Origin: Halobacillus halophilus
Lineage (GTDB): Bacteria > Bacillota > Bacilli > Bacillales > Halobacillaceae
Assembly: GCF_020171985.1 (NCBI RefSeq)
Contig: NZ_JAIVAL010000001.1
Location: 124,001-188,000, forward strand
Direction of reading: 5' to 3'
Length of the DNA: 64,000 nt
In this document: in pieces, positions 55,308-64,000 of the stretch
Layout: the number at the start of each line of letters is the position of its first letter
Numbering within the stretch: the stretch's first letter is position 1
Program-made: the position numbers and the translations under genes
The notes under the pieces: generated by a model
What the model saw: only the letters and a program-made list of their open reading frames with translations
Told to the model about the DNA's origin: nothing
Database searches by the model: none

Positions 55308-57011
55308 ATGAAACAAAGTCAAATGCTGATCCCTACTTTGAAAGAAAATCCTGCAGATGCCGAAATTATGAGCCACCAGCTCCTCGTTCGTGCTGGTTAC
55401 ATACGTCAGCTTGCTTCAGGAATCTATAGCTTCTTGCCAATCGGACGAAGGGTCCTTTCTAAAGTAGAAGCTATTGTGAGAGAAGAGATGGAAAAGATTG
55501 GTGCCCATGAAATGTTGATGCCTGCACTTGAACCATCGGAATTATGGAAAGAAACTGGACGCTGGACGACTTTTGGATCCGAACTGATGAGAATAAACGA
55601 CCGTCATGGGCGAGAGTTTGCACTAGGAGCAACTCATGAAGAAGTAATTACCAGCATGGTTCGCAATGAAGTAAAAAGCTATAAACAGTTACCATTGAGT
55701 GTCTATCAGATCCAGACAAAATTCCGTGATGAAGCACGTCCGCGATTTGGTCTATTGAGAGGGCGCGAGTTTCTAATGAAGGATGCTTATTCCTTTAATG
55801 AATCCTATGAAAGTCTGGATCGAACATATGAACAAATGTTTGAAGCCTATTCAAATGTATTTAGAAGGTGCGGGCTTAATTTTAGAGCAGTTATTGCAGA
55901 TTCAGGTGCTATGGGTGGTAAAGATACGCATGAATTTATGGTGCTCTCTGAAGTAGGAGAAGATGTAATAGCTTATTCTGATACCTCCCGTTACGCCGCA
56001 AACATTGAAATGGCGCCTGTGAACCGGACCTATGCTAAGTCTGATGAAACTCCTTTAGAGATGGAAAAGGTCCATACACCTGATCAGAAAACAATGAAGG
56101 AGGTAGCAGACTTCCTAGGTCATGAACTTCAAAAAGGGTTAAAGTCCATTTTGTTTAAAGTAGATGAGAAGTTTGTGATGACCATTACCCGCGGGGATCA
56201 TGAAGTAAATGATGTTAAACTTAAAAATTTATACGATGCTGAACTTATTGACCTGGCAAGTGAAGCAGAAGCTAGAGAGGTCATAGGTGCTGGCTTCGGC
56301 TCGTTAGGACCTGTTGACGTATCTGAAGATGTGGAAGTTGTAGCTGACTTTGCAGTAGAATCCCTGGTTAACGTTTCCTGTGGTGCTAACGAAGAAGGGT
56401 ATCATTTCACCAATGTTACTCCCGGCAAGGACTTTCAAGTCAGTCAGTATGCCGACCTTCGTTTTATTGAGGAAGGAGATCCTTCTCCAGATGGTGAAGG
56501 CAAGATTCAATTTGCCCGAGGGATTGAAGTAGGCCACGTATTTAAACTGGGAGAATTTTATTCAGAACGAATGAAAGCTACTTTCCTGAATGATCAAGGT
56601 AAAGCTACAACCATGATTATGGGCTCGTATGGTATCGGTGTATCCCGTACGCTAGCAGCTATTGTAGAGCAATATCATGATGAACGGGGGATCACCTGGC
56701 CGGCTAATATTGCACCTTATCAAGTACACTTGTTATCCTTAAATCCTAAAAAAGAGGATCAGAAGGAATTAGCCGATGCTCTTTACAACACATTTATTGA
56801 AGCAGGAGTGGAAGTTCTGTATGATGATCGTAAAGAGAGAGCCGGTGTTAAGTTTGCGGACAGCGACTTGTTTGGAATTCCGCTGCGTATTACAGTAGGT
56901 AAGCGTGCTTCTGAAGGTGTTGTAGAAGTAAAAGAACGAATGTCCAGTGATCAATTTGATTTGGAACAAGAAGAAGTCTTGAACTATGTAACCAACTGGT
57001 ATAAGTCCTGA
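55308..57011 (+). CDS. proS: Prolyl-tRNA synthetase (bacterial type)
   Basis: Charges tRNA-Pro. It is a class II synthetase of 567 residues with the editing insertion typical of the bacterial type (about residues 220-405). Motif 2 and 3 regions are [20 protein letters not shown] and [20 protein letters not shown]. The C-terminal anticodon-binding domain has [20 protein letters not shown] and [23 protein letters not shown] 55308 follows GAGGTG. No T-box leader fits in the 114-base gap. Confidence 0.98.
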   Translation: MKQSQMLIPTLKENPADAEIMSHQLLVRAGYIRQLASGIYSFLPIGRRVLSKVEAIVREEMEKIGAHEMLMPALEPSELWKETGRWTTFGSELMRINDRHGREFALGATHEEVITSMVRNEVKSYKQLPLSVYQIQTKFRDEARPRFGLLRGREFLMKDAYSFNESYESLDRTYEQMFEAYSNVFRRCGLNFRAVIADSGAMGGKDTHEFMVLSEVGEDVIAYSDTSRYAANIEMAPVNRTYAKSDETPLEMEKVHTPDQKTMKEVADFLGHELQKGLKSILFKVDEKFVMTITRGDHEVNDVKLKNLYDAELIDLASEAEAREVIGAGFGSLGPVDVSEDVEVVADFAVESLVNVSCGANEEGYHFTNVTPGKDFQVSQYADLRFIEEGDPSPDGEGKIQFARGIEVGHVFKLGEFYSERMKATFLNDQGKATTMIMGSYGIGVSRTLAAIVEQYHDERGITWPANIAPYQVHLLSLNPKKEDQKELADALYNTFIEAGVEVLYDDRKERAGVKFADSDLFGIPLRITVGKRASEGVVEVKERMSSDQFDLEQEEVLNYVTNWYKS

Positions 57012-57029
57012 CTTCCTAAACAGTTTTTA

Positions 57030-57062
57030 TATACCCTTGCTTAAAGGTGAAGCAGGGGTATA
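57030..57062 (+). repeat. Hairpin between proS and polC
   Basis: A thirteen-base stem, TATACCCTTGCTT (57030-57042) with AAGCAGGGGTATA (57050-57062), contains one T-G pair around a seven-base loop. There is no T run on either side, so it is not a standard intrinsic terminator. It may be a weak terminator or an mRNA-stabilising structure. Confidence 0.6.
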
Positions 57063-57107
57063 TTCATGTAAACTCCTTGCACAGGGGATAATAGGGGAGG
57101 AATCACA

Positions 57108-60100
57108 TTGGGTGTGACCAATCAGGATAAAATGCATTATTTACTGGAACAGATCCAGTTTCCACACGAACTGATTGAACCTCATTTTAGAGATAGTACG
57201 ATGGAAAAGCTTACTGTTTACCGTGAAACAAAAGAATGGCATTTTCATTTTAAAATGCCGCAGCCATTGCCGCCGGCAGTTTATGAATTATTTACGACAA
57301 AACTCCAATCCACTTTCAGAGCTATTGCTGAAGTAAAATGGACTATTGATACAGATAATAAAGAAATCGAAGAAAGTGATACGCTTGAATATTGGAACGG
57401 GTTTATCAAAACAATGACCAATTTGTCTCCGGGGTATAAAGATTTGCTGTTAGAGCAGCAGCCCGAGATAACGGGAAATAAAATTATGTTAACTTGCAGG
57501 AATTTGGCAGAAAGTCATGCTGTTAAGAAGAAATTGGAAGAACCATTACAGAGCTTTTGTGTTAAGTCAGGACTTCCTCCTTATATGGTCTCAACTCGTG
57601 TAAAAGAAGAACAGGAGCAAATTAAGAAATTCCAGGAAGAGCGCCAGAAAGAGGATAAGAAAATTGTCCAGCAGGCCGTGAAAGATCAAGAAGAGCGTGC
57701 CAAGGAAAAAGACGATTCTAAGCCGAAGGGACCTATTGAAATTGGATACAAAATTCAAGAGGACCCTGAGCCTATGGAAAATATCCTGGAAGAAGAGCGA
57801 CGAAAAATTGTCCAGGGATATGTGTTTGATGCAGAAGTGAAAGAACTGCGTTCAGGTCGGTTCCTATTGCTTCTTAAAGTTACGGATTACACGGATTCTT
57901 TCTCTATAAAGATGTTCTCGCGTGGAGATGATCACGCCGAGATGTTTAAGCATGTGAAACAAGGTCTGTGGATCAAGGCACGGGGGAGTATTCAAACGGA
58001 TAATTTCACAAGCGAACTTACTATGATGGCTAATGATATTAACGAAATTAAACCGACCCTGCGCAAAGACGAAGCTCCAGAAGGAGAAAAACGAATCGAG
58101 CTTCATTCCCATACTACAATGAGCCAAATGGATGCTCCGGTTTCTCCAGGTAGACTTATCGCTAAGGCAGCTGAATGGGGACACGAAGCCATTGCGATTA
58201 CAGACCATGCTGTTGTTCAGGCTTATCCGGATGCTCATGCGGCCGGTGAAAAAAACGGGATTAAAGTTATTTATGGCCTTGAAGCCAATCTGGTTGATGA
58301 TGGTGTTCCGATTGCGTATGAAGAACAGGACCGGGATCTTGAATCTGATGTTTATGTCGTCTTTGACGTAGAAACCACTGGGCTGTCAGCTGTTTATGAT
58401 AAGATCATTGAACTTGCTGCTGTTAAAGTGAGGGGCGGAGAAATTATTGATCGGTTTGAATCCTTTGCAAATCCTCACCAGGCTCTTTCTCAAACTACTG
58501 TGGATTTAACTGGAATTACAGATGACATGGTCAAGGATGCTCCTGAGATAGAAGAGGTATTAAAAGACTTCCATCAATGGATGGAAAACGATATTCTCGT
58601 TGCCCATAATGCAAGCTTTGACATGGGATTCCTGAATGCAGGTTTTACTGCGTTTGGATATGAGAAAGCTCAAAACCCGGTTATTGATACGCTTGAACTG
58701 GCGAGATTTCTTGTACCAGAGCTTAAGAACCATCGATTAAATACACTATGTAAAAAATTCGATATTGAATTAACTCAGCACCACAGGGCTATTTATGATG
58801 CAGAAGCTACCGGTTATTTGTTGTGGAAGCTTGTTAAACGAGCGATGGAGCGTGGCATTACCAATCATAAGAACTTAAATGATTATATGGGCGAAGGAAA
58901 AGCTTATCAGCGGTCACGTCCCTCTCACTGCACTCTTCTCGCTACAAATAGCACCGGTCTTAAAAACATTTATAAATTAGTTTCAGAGGCGCATGTGGAC
59001 TATTTTTACCGTGTGCCAAGGATACCAAGGTCACGCTTAGCTAAACTCAGAGAAGGAATTCTTGTGGGTTCTGGGTGCGATAAGGGTGAAGTCTTCGAAA
59101 CGATCATGCAGAAATCAGAAGAGGAAGCAGAAAAGGTAGCTGACTTTTATGACTATATCGAAATTCAGCCCCCTGGAAATTACTATCATTTACTCGAGAA
59201 AGACCTGGTGCAGAACGAAGCTCAAATCTATGACATTCTGAAAAGACTGGTTGCAATGGGAGAACGCCTTGGAAAAACAGTGGTGGCTACAGGCAATACC
59301 CACTATGTCGAGCCTCATGAAAAGCAGTACCGGCAAATTATGATTGCTTCACAAAGTGGAAACCCGCTTAATCGCCAGACGCTGCCTGATGTTCACTTCA
59401 AAACCACAAATGAGATGATGGAAGAGCTGTCATTCTTCGGGGATGCAAAAGCTAAAGAGCTCGTAGTAACGAATACTCGGAAAATTATGTCTCAAATTGG
59501 GGAAGTAACTCCAGTGAAAGAAGATCTTTTCACCCCTAATATTGAAGGTGCAGATCAGGAAATTCGCGAGATGTCTTATAACAAAGCGAAGAGCCTATAT
59601 GGCGATCCAATTCCGGAGCTTGTTGAAAAGAGACTTGAAAAAGAGTTGGAGAGTATTATTGGTCACGGTTTTGCTGTCATCTATTTAATCTCCCAAAAGC
59701 TCGTAACCAAATCTCTGGAAGACGGATATCTCGTTGGTTCACGTGGTTCTGTAGGGTCTTCCTTTGTGGCAACAATGACGGATATTACCGAAGTAAACCC
59801 TTTACCGCCACATTACGTTTGTCCATCATGTCAGTACCATGAATTTTTCACTGATGGATCTGTGGGAAGCGGGTTTGATCTGCCCGAGAAAGATTGTCCT
59901 GAGTGTGGTACGGCTTTCCGTAAAGATGGTCAGGACATCCCCTTTGAAACATTCCTAGGATTTAAAGGAGACAAAGTACCGGATATCGATCTAAACTTCT
60001 CAGGTGAATACCAGCCACAAGCCCACAACTATACGAAATATCTATTTGGTGAAGACAATGTATTTCGTGCTGGAACGATTGGAACTATAGCGGAAAAAAC

Positions 60101-61400
60101 CGCTTATGGTTATGTGAAAGGGTATGCGGGTGACCACCAGCTGCAGTATAAGAATGCGGAAATTGACCGTTTAGTACAAGGGTGTACAGGTGTTAAGCGT
60201 ACGACGGGCCAGCACCCTGGAGGTATTATCGTAGTACCGGATGATATGGAGATATATGATTTTTCTCCTATTCAGTTTCCTGCTGATGATACTAAGTCGG
60301 AATGGAGGACTACACACTTTGACTTCCACTCGATTCACGATAACCTCCTGAAGCTTGATATACTTGGGCACGATGATCCCACGGTCATTCGTATGCTTCA
60401 GGATCTAAGTGGAATTGATCAGAAGGAAATCCCTGTGGACGATCCCGAAGTGATGAAAATATTCAGTGGCCCCGAAGCACTGGGGGTTAATGCTGAACAG
60501 ATTATGTGCAAAACAGGGACGCTTGGTGTACCTGAATTTGGCACAAGATTTGTACGGCAGATGCTTGAGGATACGAAACCCAGCACGTTTGCTGAATTAG
60601 TCATTATATCTGGTCTATCTCATGGTACAGATGTTTGGCTTGGAAATGCTGAACAGCTGATTAATGACGGGATTTGTACGCTTCCTGAAGTTATCGGTTG
60701 CCGTGATGACATTATGGTATATCTCATGCATAAAGGTCTTGAGCCTTCTCTGGCTTTTAAGATTATGGAATTTGTTCGTAAGGGCCGGGGGCTACAGGAC
60801 GAATGGATTGAAGAAATGAAGAAACATGGTGTACCAGATTGGTATATTGATTCTTGTAAAAAAATCAAGTACATGTTCCCTAAAGCTCACGCTGCAGCTT
60901 ACGTACTGATGGCTGTACGTATTGCTTACTTTAAAGTTCATTATCCGATCTATTTCTATGCTGCTTATTTTACAGTACGAGCCAGTGACTTTGAGTTAGA
61001 AACTATGGTTAAAGGGTCAGAAGCTATCCGAAAGCGCATAGAGGAGATTCAGGCAAAAGGGCTTGATGCAACACCGAAGGAAAAAAGCTTAATGACCGTG
61101 TTGGAACTTTCCCTGGAAATGTGTGAAAGAGGCTACGGATTTAAGAACGTGGACTTGTATGAATCAAGCGCAACTGACTTTATTGTGGAAGGCAATCAAT
61201 TGATTCCTCCGTTTAATGCGGTCGATGGATTGGGCACGAACGCGGCTATTAACATTGTGAAAGCAAGAAAAGAAGGCGAATTCTTATCTAAACAGGATTT
61301 AAGAGAAAGAAGCCGAATTTCAAAAACTGTTCTTGAATATTTGGACAACTTCGGTTGTTTGGAAGGAATGCCGGACGAGAATCAGCTCTCCCTGTTTTAG
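57108..61400 (+). CDS. polC: DNA polymerase III alpha subunit PolC (Gram-positive type)
   Basis: Replicative polymerase with built-in proofreading, 1430 residues against 1437 in B. subtilis. The TTG start follows GGGGAGGA. Domain order: N-terminal domains, OB fold (about residues 235-320), PHP domain opening with [11 protein letters not shown] (His333), DnaQ-like exonuclease inserted in it with DVETTG from Asp420, then the polymerase core. The core has a zinc-binding pair CPSC/CPEC and catalytic DIDLNFSG (Asp959, Asp961). The beta-clamp motif NQLSLF is at the very C-terminus. Confidence 0.99.
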   Translation: MGVTNQDKMHYLLEQIQFPHELIEPHFRDSTMEKLTVYRETKEWHFHFKMPQPLPPAVYELFTTKLQSTFRAIAEVKWTIDTDNKEIEESDTLEYWNGFIKTMTNLSPGYKDLLLEQQPEITGNKIMLTCRNLAESHAVKKKLEEPLQSFCVKSGLPPYMVSTRVKEEQEQIKKFQEERQKEDKKIVQQAVKDQEERAKEKDDSKPKGPIEIGYKIQEDPEPMENILEEERRKIVQGYVFDAEVKELRSGRFLLLLKVTDYTDSFSIKMFSRGDDHAEMFKHVKQGLWIKARGSIQTDNFTSELTMMANDINEIKPTLRKDEAPEGEKRIELHSHTTMSQMDAPVSPGRLIAKAAEWGHEAIAITDHAVVQAYPDAHAAGEKNGIKVIYGLEANLVDDGVPIAYEEQDRDLESDVYVVFDVETTGLSAVYDKIIELAAVKVRGGEIIDRFESFANPHQALSQTTVDLTGITDDMVKDAPEIEEVLKDFHQWMENDILVAHNASFDMGFLNAGFTAFGYEKAQNPVIDTLELARFLVPELKNHRLNTLCKKFDIELTQHHRAIYDAEATGYLLWKLVKRAMERGITNHKNLNDYMGEGKAYQRSRPSHCTLLATNSTGLKNIYKLVSEAHVDYFYRVPRIPRSRLAKLREGILVGSGCDKGEVFETIMQKSEEEAEKVADFYDYIEIQPPGNYYHLLEKDLVQNEAQIYDILKRLVAMGERLGKTVVATGNTHYVEPHEKQYRQIMIASQSGNPLNRQTLPDVHFKTTNEMMEELSFFGDAKAKELVVTNTRKIMSQIGEVTPVKEDLFTPNIEGADQEIREMSYNKAKSLYGDPIPELVEKRLEKELESIIGHGFAVIYLISQKLVTKSLEDGYLVGSRGSVGSSFVATMTDITEVNPLPPHYVCPSCQYHEFFTDGSVGSGFDLPEKDCPECGTAFRKDGQDIPFETFLGFKGDKVPDIDLNFSGEYQPQAHNYTKYLFGEDNVFRAGTIGTIAEKTAYGYVKGYAGDHQLQYKNAEIDRLVQGCTGVKRTTGQHPGGIIVVPDDMEIYDFSPIQFPADDTKSEWRTTHFDFHSIHDNLLKLDILGHDDPTVIRMLQDLSGIDQKEIPVDDPEVMKIFSGPEALGVNAEQIMCKTGTLGVPEFGTRFVRQMLEDTKPSTFAELVIISGLSHGTDVWLGNAEQLINDGICTLPEVIGCRDDIMVYLMHKGLEPSLAFKIMEFVRKGRGLQDEWIEEMKKHGVPDWYIDSCKKIKYMFPKAHAAAYVLMAVRIAYFKVHYPIYFYAAYFTVRASDFELETMVKGSEAIRKRIEEIQAKGLDATPKEKSLMTVLELSLEMCERGYGFKNVDLYESSATDFIVEGNQLIPPFNAVDGLGTNAAINIVKARKEGEFLSKQDLRERSRISKTVLEYLDNFGCLEGMPDENQLSLF

Positions 61401-61453
61401 GGAAAGCAAAGGAAGTGTGTAAACCACTAAAGAGTGGTGTCATTCTTCCTCTA

Positions 61454-61482
61454 TTGCATATTTTAAGCATCTATGGTATATT
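61454..61482 (+). promoter_or_regulatory. Sigma-A promoter for rimP-nusA-rnpM-rplGA-infB
   Basis: TTGCAT (61454-61459), a 17-base spacer and TATATT (61477-61482) preceded by TATGG. It shares the eleven-base TATGGTATATT with the rplS and rpsB promoters. Confidence 0.68.
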
Positions 61483-61516
61483 TTTTTATGGTGAGAAGAG
61501 CGATATGAACGACCAG

Positions 61517-61538
61517 AAGAGTGGGGCAACCCACTCTT
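61517..61538 (+). promoter_or_regulatory. Leader hairpin 1 upstream of rimP
   Basis: A nine-base perfect stem, AAGAGTGGG (61517-61525) with CCCACTCTT (61530-61538), around GCAA, a stable GNRA tetraloop. The T tract after it is weak (TCGTC). It may attenuate transcription or bind a regulator. Confidence 0.5.
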
Positions 61539-61607
61539 TCGTCATATTTAACGCTGATGACTGTTAAGAAACCGGAACCATTAGAGGCTTCAAGCCCGTG
61601 TGACTCG

Positions 61608-61640
61608 ACCGCTATGATTTATTTCATAGCGGTTTCTCGT
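61608..61640 (+). promoter_or_regulatory. Leader hairpin 2 upstream of rimP
   Basis: A ten-base perfect stem, ACCGCTATGA (61608-61617) with TCATAGCGGT (61624-61633), around TTTATT, followed by TTCTCG. It could be a weak terminator controlling entry into the rimP operon. Confidence 0.5.
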
Positions 61641-61746
61641 GGACCTTCTTTAGTCTTCACCGCTTAAGCAGGATTGAAATGAAATCAATGATTGAATGCC
61701 ATACTAATTTAAAATGTATGAAAGTGTTTTTAAAGGAGGGAAGATC

Positions 61747-62223
61747 ATGAGTCATCATCATGTAACGGCCGTCACAGAAAAGCTCGTACAGCCAATTTTG
61801 GAAGAGATGAACCTGGAGTTGGTAGAGGTCGAGTATAAACAGGAGGGGAAGAACTGGTACCTTCGTGTCTTTATCGATAAACCTGAAGGCGTAGATATAG
61901 AAGAGTGTGGGCAGGTTTCTGAAAAACTGAGTGAAAAACTTGATGAAGAAGACCCTATTGAGTTTCCATACTTTTTAGAAGTAGCCTCACCCGGAGCTGA
62001 GAGACCTTTAAAAACTCAAGAAGATTTTAAAAAGTATGTAGGCGAACATGTATATATGAAATTATACGAACCTATCGATCAAGAAAAAGAGTTCGAAGGA
62101 ACACTCGTTTCTTTTGAAAATGAAACTGCCATAGTAGAAATTCGAATAAAAACTAAAAAGAAACAGCTGGAAGTACCATTCAGCAAAATTGCTAAGGCGA
62201 ATCTGGCTGTCACGTTTAACTAA
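61747..62223 (+). CDS. rimP: Ribosome maturation factor RimP (YlxS)
   Basis: 30S assembly factor, 158 residues. ATG 61747 follows AAAGGAGGG; the longer frame upstream is rejected. The N-terminal domain carries LVQPILEEMNLELVEVEYKQ and WYLRVFIDKPEGVDIEEC. The conserved FPYFLEVASPGAERPLKTQE leads into the C-terminal SH3-like domain. It heads an operon with nusA, the usual bacterial order. Confidence 0.98.
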   Translation: MSHHHVTAVTEKLVQPILEEMNLELVEVEYKQEGKNWYLRVFIDKPEGVDIEECGQVSEKLSEKLDEEDPIEFPYFLEVASPGAERPLKTQEDFKKYVGEHVYMKLYEPIDQEKEFEGTLVSFENETAIVEIRIKTKKKQLEVPFSKIAKANLAVTFN

Positions 62224-62237
62224 GGGGGAGAAGACTG

Positions 62238-63344
62238 TTGAGTAGTGAACTATTTGATGCCATGAATTATTTAGAAAAGGAAAAGGGCATCGACAAAGGT
62301 TTGTTGTTGGAAGCACTTGAAGCTGCGTTAATTTCTGCCTATAAGAAGAACTTTAATTCAGCCACTAATGTTCGAGTAGATATTAATGAAGAGGAAGGCA
62401 GCATGAAAGTGTTTGCCAGAAAAACAATTGTGGATGAAGTAATGGATCCACAGCAGGAAATTTCTTTAGAAAGTGCGAAAGAAATCGATCCTAACTATGA
62501 AGAAGAAGATGTAATTGAAGTTGAAGTTACACCAATGGACTTTGGACGGATTGCAGCTCAGGCAGCGAAACAAGTAGTGACTCAGCGTGTCCGCGAAGCT
62601 GAGCGCGGCATCATATATGGAGAATATGTGGATCGTGAGGAAGATGTCATGACTGGCATAATTCAGCGTAAAGATCCACGTTTTGTCTACGTTAACCTTG
62701 GAAAAATTGAAGCAAGGCTGCCTGAAGGCGAACAAATGCCAACGGAAACTTATGAAGTTCATGATCGGTTAAAAGTATTTGTTACGAAGGTGGAAAATAG
62801 TAACAAGGGTCCTCACATTTATGTCTCCCGCACACATCCTGGACTTTTAAAGCGATTATTTGAAATGGAAGTTCCTGAAATTTATGATGGCACCGTAGAA
62901 GTACGATCTGTAGCACGTGAAGCGGGCGACCGCTCAAAAATCTCTGTTTACGCTGAAGACCAGGAAATTGATCCGGTCGGATCATGTGTGGGTCAGCGAG
63001 GACAGCGTGTACAAACTATCGTTAATGAATTAAAGGGTGAGAAAATTGATATTGTCCAGTGGTCGGAAGATCCTGTTGAATATGTTTCTAACGCCCTGAG
63101 TCCTTCCAAAGTTGTAGAAGTCCTTGTCGATGAAGATGATAAAGCTACAACGGTTATCGTCCCTGATTATCAACTATCACTTGCAATCGGTAAACGTGGA
63201 CAGAATGCACGTCTTGCAGCGAAGCTAACTGGCTGGAAGATTGACATAAAGAGTGAAAGTGAAGCACGTGAGCAAGGTCTGCTTGATGAAAGTGACCATA
63301 GTGATGTTGACGAAGAAATAGAAGATGAATTGTTTGATGAGTAA
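62238..63344 (+). CDS. nusA: Transcription termination/antitermination factor NusA
   Basis: Binds RNA polymerase and modulates pausing and termination, 368 residues. The TTG start follows AAGGGGGAGAA. The N-terminal polymerase-binding domain begins with [20 protein letters not shown]. The S1 domain has [20 protein letters not shown]. Two KH domains follow: [20 protein letters not shown] and [20 protein letters not shown]. An acidic tail ends the protein, and the C-terminal repeats of proteobacterial NusA are absent, as usual in Firmicutes. Confidence 0.99.
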   Translation: MSSELFDAMNYLEKEKGIDKGLLLEALEAALISAYKKNFNSATNVRVDINEEEGSMKVFARKTIVDEVMDPQQEISLESAKEIDPNYEEEDVIEVEVTPMDFGRIAAQAAKQVVTQRVREAERGIIYGEYVDREEDVMTGIIQRKDPRFVYVNLGKIEARLPEGEQMPTETYEVHDRLKVFVTKVENSNKGPHIYVSRTHPGLLKRLFEMEVPEIYDGTVEVRSVAREAGDRSKISVYAEDQEIDPVGSCVGQRGQRVQTIVNELKGEKIDIVQWSEDPVEYVSNALSPSKVVEVLVDEDDKATTVIVPDYQLSLAIGKRGQNARLAAKLTGWKIDIKSESEAREQGLLDESDHSDVDEEIEDELFDE

Positions 63345-63356
63345 GGAGGGGTACTT

Positions 63357-63632
63357 ATGGCCCGTTCTAAAAAACAACCACTCAGAAAGTGTATAGTAAC
63401 TCAGGAAATGTACCCGAAAAAACAGTTGATCAGGGTCGTCCGAAATAAAGAAGGAGAAGTCTTTGTAGATGAATCCGGTAAAAAAAACGGACGAGGAGCA
63501 TACCTCTCAAGAGACCTTGATGTTATAGAAAAAGCAGAAAAACACCAGGTGTTAAATCGCCATTTAAATACATCTGTAGATGCAGCCGTTTATGAAGAAC
63601 TAAAAGCAGCAATTAAGGCTGACGACATATGA
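63357..63632 (+). CDS. rnpM: RNase P modulator RnpM (YlxR)
   Basis: Small RNA-binding protein of 91 residues. The family core [20 protein letters not shown] and [20 protein letters not shown] is complete. In B. subtilis YlxR has been reported to bind RNase P RNA and reduce its activity. AAGGAGGGG precedes the ATG. The stop overlaps the next gene in ATGA. Confidence 0.95.
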   Translation: MARSKKQPLRKCIVTQEMYPKKQLIRVVRNKEGEVFVDESGKKNGRGAYLSRDLDVIEKAEKHQVLNRHLNTSVDAAVYEELKAAIKADDI

Positions 63633-63943
63633 ACACACAATATTTAAATTTATTAGGTTTAGCTTTCGGAGCTGGAAAGTGTACGCTTGGAGAAGAAGCG
63701 ATAGTCCGGGATATCCAGAAAAAAAGAGCTAAAATCGTTCTTATCGCTTCGGACACAGGAAAACAAACAAAAAAAAAGCTGACAGATAAATGCAGCTTTT
63801 ATGATATACCTTGCTATATGGTGGATGATCGGGAAACACTATCACAAGCCATCGGAAAGGCAGGGAGAGTCGCGATCGCAGTTCTTGACCAAGGATTTGC
63901 GAAAAAGTTGCAATCGCTACTCGATGAATCTATTCGGGGGTGA
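63629..63943 (+). CDS. rplGA: L7Ae-family ribosomal protein YlxQ
   Basis: L7Ae/L30e-fold RNA-binding protein of 104 residues, paralogous to YbxF. Family stretches are YLNLLGLAFGAGKCTLGEEA, AKIVLIASDTGKQTKKKLTD and IPCYMVDDRETLSQAIGKAG. Such proteins bind kink-turn RNA; the cellular role in Bacillaceae is not established. ATG 63629 overlaps the rnpM stop and the gene ends eight bases before infB. Confidence 0.94.
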   Translation: MNTQYLNLLGLAFGAGKCTLGEEAIVRDIQKKRAKIVLIASDTGKQTKKKLTDKCSFYDIPCYMVDDRETLSQAIGKAGRVAIAVLDQGFAKKLQSLLDESIRG

Positions 63944-63951
63944 AGATATAT

Positions 63952-64000
63952 ATGACTAAAATGCGCGTATATGAATATGCCAAGAAAAATGAATTAGCTA
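63952..64000 (+). CDS. infB: Translation initiation factor IF-2, N-terminal start (3' truncated)
   Basis: Only the first sixteen codons are in the window. They read MTKMRVYEYAKKNELA, the standard IF-2 N-terminal opening in Bacillaceae. GGGGGTGAAG precedes the ATG. The position after ylxQ is the conserved nusA-infB operon order. Confidence 0.93.
   Translation, partial: MTKMRVYEYAKKNELA

Larger units (their letters stand above)
61401..61746 (+). other. Region between polC and rimP: promoter and structured leader
   Basis: 346 bases without a gene. It holds a promoter (61454-61482) and, downstream of it, two clear hairpins at 61517-61538 and 61608-61633, each followed by a short T-containing stretch. 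The layout looks like a long, structured 5' leader of the rimP-nusA-infB operon. I recognise no named riboswitch. Confidence 0.6.

Noticed and set aside
1-64000. Mobile elements, CRISPR arrays, tRNA or rRNA genes
   Set aside because: No transposase, integrase other than XerC, direct repeat array, or rRNA/tRNA-like sequence was noticed. The gene order is ordinary core chromosome.

Overview
The window is a continuous piece of core chromosome from a low-to-moderate GC Gram-positive bacterium of the family Bacillaceae. Gene order follows the Bacillus subtilis smc-to-infB region almost gene for gene. The protein sequences are clearly not B. subtilis. The lineage resembles the moderately halophilic Halobacillus/Thalassobacillus/Virgibacillus group, but that is an inference from overall feel and not a measured identification. 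All 70 genes lie on the + strand. I see no rRNA, tRNA, insertion sequence, prophage or CRISPR array.

Layout. (1) 1-8538, protein targeting and ribosome biogenesis: the smc end, ftsY, ylxM, ffh, rpsP, khpA, ylqD, rimM, trmD, rplS, a type I signal peptidase, rbgA and rnhB. (2) 8560-10748: ylqG-ylqH, a FliK-like / FlhB-C-terminal-like pair outside the flagellar operon. (3) 10916-16274: sucCD, dprA and topA. (4) 16760-20436: the xerC-hslV-hslU-codY operon behind a perfect-consensus sigma-A promoter. The usual trmFO gene between topA and xerC is missing. (5) 20766-45578: a large fla/che operon from flgB to cheD, with flagellar basal body, hook, export, switch and chemotaxis genes. Many of these genes overlap by 4-11 bases. 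cheB, normally between flhG and cheA, is absent, and FlhG has an eroded ATPase site. (6) 45884-47622: sigD and swrB, each set apart by long non-coding spacers. (7) 47783-57011: rpsB, tsf, pyrH, frr, uppS, cdsA, dxr, rseP and proS. (8) 57108-64000: polC, then rimP, nusA, rnpM, rplGA and the first codons of infB.

How it works together. The SRP pair Ffh/FtsY and YlxM target membrane proteins. RimM, TrmD, RbgA and the ribosomal proteins build and tune ribosomes. CodY, made with the HslUV protease, links GTP and branched-chain amino acid status to gene expression. The fla/che operon encodes the machine that SigD then serves with late genes. Intrinsic terminators follow KhpA, RplS, RbgA, TopA, CodY, RpsB, Tsf, Frr and RseP and divide the window into transcription units.

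No wholly new multi-gene system is visible. The best leads are local departures from the family plan: the missing trmFO and cheB, the FlhG with a lost signature lysine but intact FlhF-activating helix, a hairpin between the Shine-Dalgarno sequence and the start of swrD, an apparent non-ATG/GTG/TTG start for flgB, the HslV N-terminus, and the isolated sigD.
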